DNA from: Sphaerolaimus hirsutus
Taxonomy: Eukaryota > Nematoda > Chromadorea > Monhysterida > Sphaerolaimidae
Reading direction: 5' to 3'
Assembly: GCA_964036195.1 (NCBI GenBank)
Contig: OZ038460.1
Span: 62,001-126,000 of the forward strand
DNA length: 64,000 nt
Position 1 is the first letter of the stretch; every line of letters starts with the position of its first letter. The notes beneath the pieces were generated by a model. The model saw only the letters and a list, made by a program, of their open reading frames with translations, was not told where the DNA came from and searched no databases. The translations under genes were made by a program, and so were the position numbers. Shown here piece after piece: positions 53,360 through 63,741 of this stretch.

Positions 53360-56300
53360 CTGAAAATAAATAAACATAAATATTTTGAGGATTTGTAGAG
53401 TCAAGTGACAGTACAAAATTATTCAAATGTCACACCAATTGTCTGTCAAATGTCATGTAAAATTATCCGCAAGAAAATATAATTCTGCCAGGCATTTAAC
53501 ATGTTACATGTAAGGATATCCGGCATTTTTAAAGCTTTTTTAAAACAACGCATTTTCTTTAAAAAAAAACGTTTTTCCATCCCTAGTTGCGTGGCAAATA
53601 ATTCGTCTGACATTTTCGTCATTTTATGACATTTTCCTGACTGGGCCCAACTGCAACCGGCGACTGTAACTATCTTAAACTCCCAAATGTGACGAAATAG
53701 CACAAACCCATCCGTTGTTAGCCAAAAGAAAATTGGCAGCGATGCTATCCGGTCGGGTTATCCAATCGGCCAGCGCTACAGACATTTGCTCGGCCAGATC
53801 ACTGAAAAACGGAACTTTAAGGTGGCTTGAAATTTGAAACTTTATTGTTATTATATTTCCCTGCTGGATGGTTCTACACACATAGGCTATCAGGTGCCAG
53901 TTCCGCAGATTTAGAAGTAAAATGGCAAATGCGAAGTGAATTGAGAAGAAAATTGGCAAAAGCGACGTGAAATGGCAAGTAAATTGGCAAAAGCGAAGTA
54001 AAATAATAAGAAAAAGTCATTTCCCTTCGCTTTTGCCAATTTCCTTCTCACTTCTCAATTTGCGGAACTGGCCCCAGTTAACACCGGGTGGGACAATGTT
54101 ACTGCGCACACTAGTTTTCAACCGACATTTCGAAAACTCGTAAATAGTCTTTAAACACATTTGAGTTTTCTAGAAGAGGTGTTCGTCAACTACAGTTCAC
54201 GGAGATGACTCATTCCAGATAGAAAACTCAAATGAGTTGAAAGCTGATTTTGGTTGAAAACTAGTGTGTGTAGGGATGGATAAAAAGCGTTTTTTCCAAC
54301 GGCCACGCTTTTTTATTAAAAAGCGCTCTTTTTTAAAAAACGCGCTTTCTTCGCTCAAAAATCCTGGATACCAATGAAACCAACCACCAGTGGTACTGTG
54401 CATGTGAAGAAAAAACCCTTTTTTTAAAAGCGCTGGGACCCTTGCGCTTCTTTTTTTTTTAAAGCGGCGTTTTTAAAAAAAGCGCTGGCCATCCCTAAGT
54501 GCGTGGGCACAATATTGCGAAATAAATATCCTGGCAAATGCGTTTGAACATCAATCTGCGACACGTCAACTACAATCAGAACTGACATGAAAAACAGTTG
54601 ACACCCGGCGTCAACTAGTACCCATAGCGCCACAATCACCAGCGCACACAACCACCACCAAACAAAATCCGCCAAAACTCGAACCTGTACACAATCCCGG
54701 CCGCCTCGTCCAAATGCCTTGCCCAGACGGCGGCGAAGGCGAACAGGGCGAGCAGCCTGCCGTAGTTGCACTGGCCGTCGGCGAACAACTCGTCGGCCAC
54801 GCAGCGGACCACCCGCGCGCACTGCTCTGCTGAGGCTAGGGTCGCTCTGAGTGGGTGCAGGTTTTTAGAAAGTGGGGAGGTTTTTAAAAAGTTTTTTTTT
54901 TCCATTTTATTTTAAATAAAGGATTTTCTGGAATGACAATGTGATGAGGGCAAGGTTGGTCGAAAATAAGCTTTTTTAAGCTGCTCGATCTAAAAAAATT
55001 GAGTTTGATCCAGAATTCAATTTCACAAATTATACCCAGCTTCGCTATCGAACTATCTTCACTTGATGAAAAATCCTTTTAAACGCTGTTTTGCATCACA
55101 CTTCAAACAAAAATTCACATTTTTCTGTAAACATATAAATTTTTCTGCCGCTCGGCATGTAACCCGTTCGGCATGTAGACAGCGGATCAGGTTCTGACCC
55201 TCACGGTGGCATCACAGATAGCAAATCTCTCCCCCGGAGGGATAAATAGCTGAAAATTATTCTGGGGACTCGCTGGGGCAAAATATATATGATGACAAAG
55301 TTGATGAAATTAAGTGATTTGGGTGAAGGTTGGGAAAAAATCGCTCAAATTTTGCTCCCCTCAGATAGCAGATAAATAGTTGAGAGATTTGAGGGCGGGG
55401 CTCAGGGGATAGCGGACTCGGAATAGATAGCTATTCCGAGATAGCTAGAGGGCCCATTCCGCATGTAGACCCATTATAGACACATTATGCCTGCAGGGGT
55501 AAGAAAGGGGGGTGGGTAACACCACCCCAAACCGCCCAGCTATCTATCTATCCCTGGCACAATTTTTTTTCGCTACATTCCCTTGAACACCTCCACACCC
55601 GCAAATTGCCTAGCTGTCTAGCATCTGGAGCGCTTTTGAGCAATTTTACCATAATTTTCGCCAAAATTCCCTAATTTTCCTACTTCTTATAGATTTTCAC
55701 CTTCAAAATAACTAGGTCATGTGTTTTATTACCTATTTTCAACATGCCAGGAATAATTAAATCTGTTCCGGGTCAACATGCGGGTGGGTTTAGATGCGGA
55801 ATAGTGCACTGCCGCTGAGCAGCCCCCCCTTGGGACCCCCGCAACGGGCTACATGCCAAGCGAGCCTACGCCAAACCCAACCTATTAATACGAGTCTGTG
55901 TGCCAGCATCATTGTACTGTTTCACAACTGCACCCCCATCTGCGCAATCGACACCCACTGAAGAGCCTTGTTTGGTGGCTTGGTCCCGGGAAAGGGACTC
56001 GATTATGTCCTGTAAGGGTTGGGATTTGGTTGGGGGATATTTGGTGATTGAGAGTATTAACTACTAAGACCAGTTAACTCAAAGTTGAGTACATACTCAT
56101 AAATTAGCTGTGAATTTATTTGAGATTTATTTTCAGTTTGTCTATTGATCTTCGCCGACTGCAGATCAAGGCAAACTAAGATGAAATTCAAATGCGTTCA
56201 AAGCTGATTTTTGAGTACTCGAATTTGAGTTGACTGGTGTTAATCAACTAGCGTTTGCGTCGGCATTGTAGCATTATTATATTTTTCTATCTCCATTTTT

Positions 56301-57427
56301 CTAATAGATTTTTTTAACTTTGAAATGGAGGAAGTGAAAAAAACATGGCCAATCAAAGTTGCCAAAAATGAGTGGAACAGAATTGCCGCTTTTGCATCAC
56401 GTATCCCGTGCCATCGTGCACGAATATGAAAGAGGTATTTACACTTTACACATGTTATAAATATAATTCCTTCCACAAAATTTTTGAGAGGAAATTTTAT
56501 GCACTTCACCATTTACCACCTTCACTCAGTAGCCCAAAAAATGCTTTTTCCCACCCCAAAAACTAGGGTTTTTTAATCTGATTTTTTTTAATAAAAGTGT
56601 GGAAACTGATTTTAATTTTTAAAAATCAAAAGGCAAAATTTCTGGTAGACTTGCACTAGTTATTTTGCATTTTTTTGCGCGCAAGCGTGCAATTTCTCAT
56701 ACATATTACCATTTGTGGTGTTTTTATGGGTTTTGAGGCATTTTTAGTGTAAAATCTTCAATTTATTCATGTTACCATGTAATAATAAGCCGTGATATGC
56801 TAGTGTAGTATATAATATCAAACCAATGTGCTCCCACATACTTCTACAGTGTGTAACATCACTGTCAATGTATGAGCCTGCTCTTACAACCTTATTTAAG
56901 CACTATTCCATGCTGAACTTCACTTGAAGTCACGAATGTTCAACAAAAGGTGATATACATAATAAGTCTTTATATAAATGGATATTTTTGAAAGAAATCA
57001 CTGCTTATAATGCTATCCCACGACTCCACAGTCATAATATGACCACAATAGACATAACAATACAATGTCTGACACTTAACATACAGATATTTTTCTCTAT
57101 ACCCCCATTTTGGGCGATAAAAAAAATATCTGATTTTAATTTAAAGAACGAATTTTTTTAAATTGATTTTTTTTTATCGAGGCGTTTAAAAAAATTGATT
57201 TTTTTCCAACCCTACCTAAAACCACTCAACCCACATCAAAAGTCTCCGCATACTTCCTCTGCACATCGACCACCAATCTGCGCACTCTGCGCACCAATAA
57301 CCCGTCGCACACGTTCACCGCCCTGCGCGAGTTCGACGAGCTGCCCGAGCTGTCCAACGAATTTGGGTCGGATTCTCTGTATGGCAAAGCGTGCCGAATT
57401 GTGTCCCGCGCTAAGCCGTATGTTTGC
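53189..57427 (-). CDS. Bcl-2 family protein, four exons, 5' end not found
   Basis: Minus-strand exons 57427-57231, 54836-54685, 53801-53708 and 53359-53189. Bcl-2 proteins control mitochondrial membrane permeabilisation and apoptosis. A BH3-like helix (LLVRRVRRLVVDVQRKYAETF) shares the VQR--ET-F pattern of MCL1. BH1 is VADELFADGQCNYGRLLALF (family: ELF-DG--NWGR--ALF). BH2 is ANNGW joined across an intron to DGLL (family: W---GGWDGF). The C-terminal tail VPLAASLTLAAVLVAGFVIV then SGNRKVGA is a membrane anchor. Phases 1, 2 and 0 agree. The BH3 position usually held by Gly-Asp reads Val-Asp, so pro- or anti-death function cannot be decided. The N-terminal exon with BH4 or a start codon was not identified. 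Confidence 0.82.
53708..53801 (-). CDS. Bcl-2 family exon with first half of BH2
   Basis: Acceptor CGTTTTTCAG, donor TGG|GTTTGT, phase 2 to 0. Encodes DLAEQMSVALADWITRPDSI, AANFLLANNGW. Confidence 0.85.
53892..54075. repeat. Palindromic element, ends CCAGTTCCGCA(G/A)ATT, in a Bcl-2 family intron
   Basis: GTGCCAGTTCCGCAGATTTA and complement ending TTGCGGAACTGGCCCCAG. Body AAATGGCAAATGCGAAGTGA and complement. Lies inside intron 53802-54684 but does not set the splice sites. Confidence 0.75.
54107..54276. repeat. MITE, ends CTGCGCACACTAGTTTTCAA
   Basis: CTGCGCACACTAGTTTTCAA and complement GAAAACTAGTGTGTGTAG. Same intron as the previous element. Confidence 0.65.
54685..54836 (-). CDS. Bcl-2 family exon with BH1
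   Basis: ATLASAEQCARVVRCVADEL, FADGQCNYGRLLALFAFAAV, WARHLDEAAGIVY. Donor TACAG|GTTCGA, phase 2. The 5' edge is uncertain: CTCAGAG (used here) or GCCTCAG both give the phase 1 the previous exon needs; CACTCAG at 54839 does not. Confidence 0.82.
54900..55200. other. Intron DNA, nothing recognised
   Basis: AT-rich sequence upstream of the BH1 exon without repeat ends. Confidence 0.35.
55205..55800. repeat. Degenerate ATAGATAG-family elements
   Basis: Blocks GAGGGATAAATAGCTGAAAA and CCCAGCTATCTATCTATCCC with the same internal order as the intact copies, but no clean ends. Part is shared with 16140-16700 (CCCAGCTATA, GCATGCCAGG), so this is an older subfamily. Confidence 0.55.
55800..57225. other. 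Long intron of the Bcl-2 family gene, little recognised
   Basis: 56060-56265 shows the AGTTGACTGG/CAACTAGCG MITE end type. The rest is AT-rich and without recognisable features. Confidence 0.4.
57231..57427 (-). CDS. Bcl-2 family exon with BH3-like helix
   Basis: Acceptor CACCCGCAG; donor GATGTGG|GTTGAG (phase 1), with GAT|GTGGGT as alternative. Encodes QTYGLARDTIRHALPYRESD, a serine-rich linker, then VRRLVVDVQRKYAETFDV. Confidence 0.7.
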
Positions 57428-57504
57428 CTGCGGGTGCATTTGTGGTTGATTTCGAATGTGAATAGATTTTGGTAATCCAAAGGGGAGGGGTCCAAAGGGG
57501 TTAC

Positions 57505-57720
57505 TACTCCTCCGCTCAAAATGCTCCAGTTATCTATCTATCCCTGAGGCCGCTCAGCTATCTATCTATCTATCACGATGAATTCTTTTTGCCTGTAGTA
57601 CCCCGAACACCCCCCCCCCCCAAACAAAAAGTCGGCCAGCTATCTATCCATCTAGAGCGATTTTTGAGAAATGTTGCCCCAATTTCACGACATTAGACGA
57701 ATTTGAGTGACAGAAACCAT
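57505..57720. repeat. Fragment of an ATAGATAG-family element
   Basis: CAGTTATCTATCTATCCCTG, GCTCAGCTATCTATCTATC and poly-C, lying next to the first visible exon of the Bcl-2 family gene. Confidence 0.6.
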
Positions 57721-58136
57721 TTTACACGGGGTGCGGGGGTGGCCTCCTGCCATTTGCCGAATGTGCAAATATTCATGTTGTTCATTTTATACAACCAAAA
57801 AATTAGTCATAAAACTTCATAAGTCAATTTTAGGCTAAAACACTGATAATATGCGATGCGTGCGCTACCCAGCTCCAGATTTTGCAGAAAACAACATTCA
57901 TTTTGCCCAAAAAATAACCTGCGTATCAAACGAAGATCAAAACATCGCGTAGTCTCATTTCCCCCTTGCGTATCGCCGCTGCCAGCCATAAAAATTCCAA
58001 ATTATTCAGAATTTTTCGTATTTAGTGTCTATCTTGTAGTCTGGTGGCTTTGAAGCGTTCTGTAGACGAGATGAATCAAGTCATGTTTATTTTAGGCGTG
58101 AAAATGCATTTGCTTCATGACTGGACTATGCTTAAA

Positions 58137-58385
58137 GGCGCACCACACACTAAAATTTTGAATTATGCGTCCGAACGTTTTTTCGATGCGGAACTATAAA
58201 TTCGATGAAAAAAATCCATCCAAATGGATACCTGTTTAGCGAAAATAATTTGCGAATTGCTTTAAAAACCAGGATTCGTTGATGGGGTAATTTGTCATCC
58301 GAGAATTACAATATTTCAAGTTACGTTCCGCTTACGCGGAACGAAAATGTTCGGACGCATAGCTCAAACTTTTAGTGTGCCCATG
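58137..58385. repeat. MITE, ends GGCGCACCACACACTAAA / GGGCACACTAAA
   Basis: CACACTAAAATTTTGAATTATGC and complement, with ATGCGTCCGAACG on both arms. About 250 bp. Confidence 0.65.
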
Positions 58386-58389
58386 TGCC

Positions 58390-59585
58390 AAACCCATACC
58401 GTTTGCTAAACATCAGCGCTTGTTGCTAGGTAATGAAAACATCAAATAGTCTTTTCACAGGTCCATTGAACAAAGACTATATTTTGACATTTCGGCGGAA
58501 AAAGGCATTTTATCAAAGCAAAAATGCCTGCCTGACTCGTTCGAAAATACCATACAACCATGGACGTTCAGCGAAAAAAGCTCGCCCGCGCAGTGAATAA
58601 TATAAGCGATTTTAAAAACGCCTTTTTTTGGCGCCGCGCGCCGCGCAAATTTCACTCTCGCGTATAATTTCACCGCTGCGAAAAGTCGATAATGCCACAA
58701 ATTTTGCGAATGTAACAAAATAGTGAACTCTAGCGGCCGGACGAAAGATGCGCAGTTGACAGTCTTTCTGTCGCGATTTCTATCGTCTTTTTTTGAGCAT
58801 ACATTCGTACGGTTTTCCGGAGTTTATTGAATTTGGTTCATGACGTCATTACTGCACTTCTTGATTTTGAGCGTTTTGTAACGATATTTTTGACGTAATT
58901 CCTTCAAAAAAGCGAAAAGAACATCAATAATTATGAAGTTCAATACAAAAAGTCGAAAAAAACGCCCGACTCAGCAATATTGGCGCATTGCCAATGAACA
59001 ATTTCAACACCTGACCTGGTTTAAGACGACACAGTACTAAATGTCTACATTACATATTTTAATATTTCGTGCGCTGCCACTTCCGGTTTTTAGTATGACT
59101 CGCATCAAAATTGTGCATTTTTTCAAATTATTTTTCTCCAGCCAGGTGGCAATGTGTTGATTTTGAGAAGAAAATGAATAAATATTTGTTCTGGGCAAAT
59201 AAAAGTGCGGCAAATTTTCTGCATGCGGTGCCAGGCTGCGTTCCAGTCGGTGCGTAATTTTATGTGAATACGTATTCAATTCACGTATTCATTGCAGTTG
59301 TATTTTGAATTAAAAAATGAATTTTATTCATGACTCGCACCAAAAATGGTGATTCAGAATTTGTGGGAATGTGTAAAAAGTAATGCCGAAATTCAAGGTA
59401 AAATTTCTTTCCAGTGTGCAGCGAAATTGTACGGTTAAAGCGTGATGTGCGCGCGCTGATATTTACATGTGAATTTTGTTTGATTATCTCCTACAGAGAT
59501 TTCCCACAACTCAATTTCACTTTCTCAATTGAAATCACACCATAAATTTATTGCCGTGTTTTCATTCTTTACCACAGCAAAAAAT
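58390..59585. other. Intergenic, nothing recognised
   Basis: No exon, repeat end or RNA gene identified. Confidence 0.35.
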
Positions 59586-59589
59586 GGCT

Positions 59590-59905
59590 TCATGAAGTGT
59601 GTAGAAGCGCGCTCTGTGAAGACACTTCCACTCACTTCCACACACTTCACGAAGTTTTCAGTGAAGTGTCTTCCACTCACTTCACCTAGCTTCACGAAGC
59701 CTGCAATTTCGTGAAGCGCGCTTCCCGACGTTGACACATTGAAAACATTTCACAAAGATTGTGCCGTGTGGTGACACATGTGTCTGTGATGTGAGATGCC
59801 TTCACGGCAATATTCGCGAAGCGCTGAGAAGCGCCACCAGCTTCGTGAAGCGTCGGGAAGTTTCGGCGTGAAGGCACTTCAAGACGCTTCACGATGCATC
59901 ACCCA
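59590..59905. repeat. Repeat cluster of CTTCACGAAG / ACTTCCACNCACTTC units
   Basis: Local inverted and direct units TTCGTGAAGCG, CACTTCCACTCACTTC and CTTCACGAAGC. The palindromic nature suggests a decayed MITE. Confidence 0.5.
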
Positions 59906-60277
59906 CCCATTTTTTGCTGTTTACCTTACATTCTTAAAATTTATTTTTGCCAACACTTATTCCCAACCACCCATGATGCGTGCCGTAAAAATCGTTCTTT
60001 GTGTCGGTGAAAATATTCATCGAATGGCTTTCTAATGCCAATTGATATAAAACACATTTTACTTTTGCAGTCGGGGGCCGTCCTATACGGGTACAGAAAG
60101 CCTCAAAACTTTTCATTTTGCCGCATTTATTTCCGATAAAAGAAACTATTATTTATCCGTATACAATCCCAAAATAAATAGCTACAACAAGATATCTAAG
60201 CAGACATTCAAACATTTCCCTACCTCTAATGCTATTTATATAATCTATTGACAAAGCCTAAGCCAGGTCTGTTTGAA

Positions 60278-60740
60278 CGGGGCAGGCCTATTACGCACAA
60301 ATGCCTGTTACGCACATTTGCCCGTTACGCACAAAATTGTGTCCGCCACGCACATCTGCCCGGTACGCACATGGCTGATGCTCTTTGTGTACCGGGCAGA
60401 TATTCACTTATGTCATTGCGCAACTTTTTTCACTCATATTTGAAAATGATTTGAAAAAGTGTCAAGTGAGAAAAACCGGTCAAAAATAGCCACTGTTCAC
60501 CGTTTTTTCACTTGACACTTTTTCAAGTGATGTTCAAATATGAGTGAAGTGAAAAACAGTTCACTAATGACATTGTGAAATTTTCTTCCACTTCAATCAT
60601 ATTTGAACATCACTTGAAAAAAGTGTCAAGTGCAAAAAAAACGTCAAAAATGTAATCTAATGTCATTGCGTACCGGGCAGATGTGCGTGGCAGGCAAATT
60701 TTTGTGCGTAACAGGCATTTGTGCGTACAACTGCACCCTC
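60278..60740. mobile_element. MITE with TTACGCACA repeats
   Basis: Flanks TGTTTGAA / AGTTTGAA match at 7 of 8. Units GCCTGTTACGCACATTTGCC are repeated near both ends; the centre is a long palindrome of TTGAAAAAGTGTCAAGTG and complement. Confidence 0.7.
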
Positions 60741-61014
60741 AGTTTGAAGATCTAAAAGCGACACTTTTTAGTTGACAGGCACTCATTTGTCAACAGACAA
60801 ATCTAATGTATACATGTTGTAATTAACGAAATCCACAAATAACTCTGTTAACCAGTTTTGCCACATAAAGAAAACTGATACCGTTAACTTGAACATGTAT
60901 AAAGCAGATTTTCAGTTCACCACTGATCAACTGGCAACTAGGTAATTATTTTTTGCCTATAAAAAAACACTCAAATCTCGAACCCTCAACATTTCCCTGC
61001 CACCCGAACCACAG

Positions 61015-61696
61015 GAAAATAACATGCGGCGGCATTCTCGCGACGACGATCCGTCGGGCGGCTCGGACGAGCAGCGCAAGTCGTCCGGCGGTCAGACTGA
61101 AGAAAAGCCGGCGCAGGTTCAGAGGCAGGTGTCTAGTGACACAAGGAGGTGGGGTGTTTGGTTTTTTAAAGTACATCTTTTAAACTTTTTTTTCACTAGG
61201 TTTTTAAAAATCCAGTTTTTTAAAAATTGCTGCTTATGATCATTTGCAAGGCTGCATGAATGGATGATTTCACACTAAAACGTGACAAAACGACTGTAAC
61301 AATCCCCGATGATAAATTGTGCACCCGTGTGCATGACATTGCAAAACAGTGAATTATTGCTGGAATTTTTTGGTTTAAAAAATTGATTTGACCCGTCAAT
61401 TTAAAAATTAGATTGTAAAAATCAAGTGCCACCCCTTCTGGCCTCCATCAACACCCGCTGACTGACACCAAACATGATACGTTCCATCTACTAAAATGCT
61501 TCGAGTGACATTTTCCACTCTATCCAAAACTCCCACCGCAATATTGGCAAGTTGGCACAGTTCCAACAAACGTCACAATCCACACAATTCAACAACTCAG
61601 GCGTATCCGCGACGCAGTGGCGGCACCGATCGAAGAGCTGCGACGACAAGTCGATGCCGATGATGCCAGACGCAGACAGGTCTATGCTGAGAATAG
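61015..61696 (+). CDS. Partial unknown gene: charged, coiled-coil-like protein (2 exons)
   Basis: Exon 61015-61148 (acceptor CGAACCACAG; frame contains ATG at 61024; donor AGGAG|GTGGGG, phase 2) joins in frame to 61601-61696 (acceptor CAACAACTCAG; donor AATAG|GTCAGC). Encodes MRRHSRDDDPSGGSDEQRKS, SGGQTEEKPAQVQRQVSSDT, then IRDAVAAPIEELRRQVDADD and ARRRQVYAENR. The second part has heptad-like spacing typical of a coiled coil. I recognise no family. An alternative first donor CAG|GTGTCT at 61133 would break the frame. Introner-family copies follow directly. Start and end of the gene are not established. Confidence 0.5.
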
Positions 61697-61732
61697 GTCA
61701 GCGGAGGGAGGGGTCGTGTCTCTGGCTCTGGG

Positions 61733-62050
61733 GGTCCCCCCGCGCCCTGTAAAGTGTAAAGTAAAGTGTAAAATGTCATACAAATTTATCATGTGTCATA
61801 CTAATTTATCATATGTCATACTAATTTATCAAATGTCATGCGAAATGTCAAAAGTTCAGTGATTGAATGTTTCCTTTTTAATTTTATTTGACATTTTACG
61901 TGACATTTTTCACTTTACATGGTGTGGGACTACCACCAGGTGCCAGTCCCGCACCCTGTAAAGTGTCAATGTCAAATGTCATTAAAATGTAAAATGAGAA
62001 ATGTCATGCAAAGTGTCAAAAGTCATGTAAAATGCCCGGTGAAAAGTTTA
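61733..62050 (+). mobile_element. Two adjacent introner-family copies
   Basis: First copy GCGCCCTGTAAAGTGTAAAG to GTGTGGGACTACCACCAG (ends 61940). A second begins at once with GTGCCAGTCCCGCACCCTG and fades near 62050. They lie just downstream of the exon ending at 61696, so they may form part of its intron. Confidence 0.5.
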
Positions 62051-62199
62051 ATTTTCAAAATGTTGACCGCCAAAATGCACCCGAATTTCAGATGGGGTGC
62101 CCAACAGTCGTGTGGTTGGCAGTCGTCCAGGGGCGGATGGAGGTGAAAACTGAAACAAGGTCGCTGGCGCTGCCGCCGACGTGTTTTTCTGATTGGTGC

Positions 62200-62405
62200 C
62201 ACGCGTACTAGTGGACACAGATGTCAACTGTTTACTATTTATATTTTTGAGATTTTAGATCACCGGTCGTAGAAATATACTCAAGTGCGCACAATATTTA
62301 TTTTTCAATATTGTGTGCATTTGAACAGTGTTCTGCGACTGCGACCCGTCAACTAAAATCGAAAGACACTAAAATATCGTTGACATTTGTAGTCAACTAG
62401 TTATC
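62200..62405. repeat. MITE, ACTAGTGGACA / GTCAACTAGT ends
   Basis: CGCGTACTAGTGGACACAGA at the left and TGTAGTCAACTAGTTATCG at the right, with a palindromic ATATTTTTG/CAATATTGTG centre. Related to the GGGCCCACACACTAGTTGACA family. Confidence 0.5.
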
Positions 62406-62933
62406 GTAGCGCTATTGTTATTTTTACGTTTTATTAAATTCAGAATATATTCTGGGTTGCCTTTCTCGTAGTTTTTTATTTTTTCTTACTTTAAATATTT
62501 TGCCAGTCCTCAATTTTAATCAGAAAAACGTGGTGTTTTTGTTATTTGTAGATATTTGTGGTATTTATGTTTATGTCATCACTTCGAAACTCAGTTCAAA
62601 AGCATTTGTTTTATAAGTTTTGGGTTTTATTTATCAGTGTTTCAGATCGTCACTCTTGTTGTATTTTTGCCTTTCCAACTCTTGAAGTTATCCGGGTGAA
62701 AAATTTGTGAAAATCGTTGAGTGGAAAATCCCCTCATTGTTAAATTTTTTCTTTCTTTCTAAAGTTTCTTTCGTTTTTAAATGTATTTTTACGTCGCTTT
62801 CAAGCAATAACTGCTGTGTAAAATTACTTTTATGAATATCTATTTATGCTCTAACACATTTGGACACAAACGTTTCAAACAAATCTCACGTAGCCACAAC
62901 GTTCCACTATTTATAGTGCGATGCCATAATGTG
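62406..62933. other. Intergenic, nothing recognised
   Basis: AT-rich DNA with no coding or repeat signal that I can name. Confidence 0.35.
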
Positions 62934-62941
62934 CCCTACAC

Positions 62942-63721
62942 TAGTGATGGAAAAGCGCCATGGCGCTTTTGGCGCTAAAATGCTGTGGCGCCATTGGCGC
63001 TTGGCGCCGGGATCTGAGAAAGCGCCATGGTGCTTTTGGCGCCTGGCGCCAGCATTTTAAATGGCGCCAAAAAGTGCCAACCATAATTATAAAAAATCCA
63101 GGAAGAAGTCTACTGAACAAGTGGACTTAACGATTTCTTGCACCTGACAAAATTTTTGTTCCCAACCCTGTTAAATTTGCATTTGATCACTGTGAGTACC
63201 CTAAAACATTGAAATGTTGCATAGGTAGGCTGTCCAAAATTGCTCCTCATTAACTCACAATTCCAGCTACCGTGTATCCTCGAATAAGACCCCAGTGAGT
63301 TATCATTTTGTCAGTAAGTTTTGGAGGGGAAGTTACTCAAGTGGGTGTTATTCGAGTGGGTGTTAATCAAGGTGGGTTTTTTTAAATTATCCCCTCGAAA
63401 TTTACCACCTCGTATTAACCCCTTGAAATTCACCCAGGTCTGAGTGAGCTGGAAAAATAATACTCTCCCCTTGAGATGCACTCCCACCGAAAATGAGTGT
63501 ATCTACCCAATCCAACCCCCTTGATTTTGACTCTCGCGAAGGTTGGGTAGATAGCTGGAAAAAAATTTCCGTGATGGGGCTGTTTGGGACATCGTGCTGC
63601 ATAATAAAAAGCGTTTTTTACTTTGGCGCTGGCGCCATTGGCGCTTGGCGCCGTGAACCGAAAAAGCGCCATGGCGCTTTTGGCGCTTGGCGCTAAAAGC
63701 CTGGCGCTTTTTCTATCACTA
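62942..63721. mobile_element. hAT-type MITE, ends TAGTGAT(G)GAAA, GCGCCA core, composite
   Basis: Perfect duplication CCCTACAC (62934-62941, 63722-63729). GGCGCTTTTGGCGC-rich ends; the middle contains the C/G-rich remnant 63271-63470. Confidence 0.87.
63271..63470. repeat. C/G-rich TA-type MITE remnant nested in a GCGCC element
   Basis: ACCGTGTATCCTCGAATAAG at the left and several GTGGGTGTTATTCGAG units; it sits inside the larger element 62942-63721. Confidence 0.5.
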
Positions 63722-63741
63722 CCCTACACACTAATTGACCG

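Noticed and set aside
53892..54075. CAGTTCCGC element considered as an exact intron of the Bcl-2 family gene
   Set aside because: The exons on either side end at 53801 and 54685, well away from the element, so it only lies within the intron.
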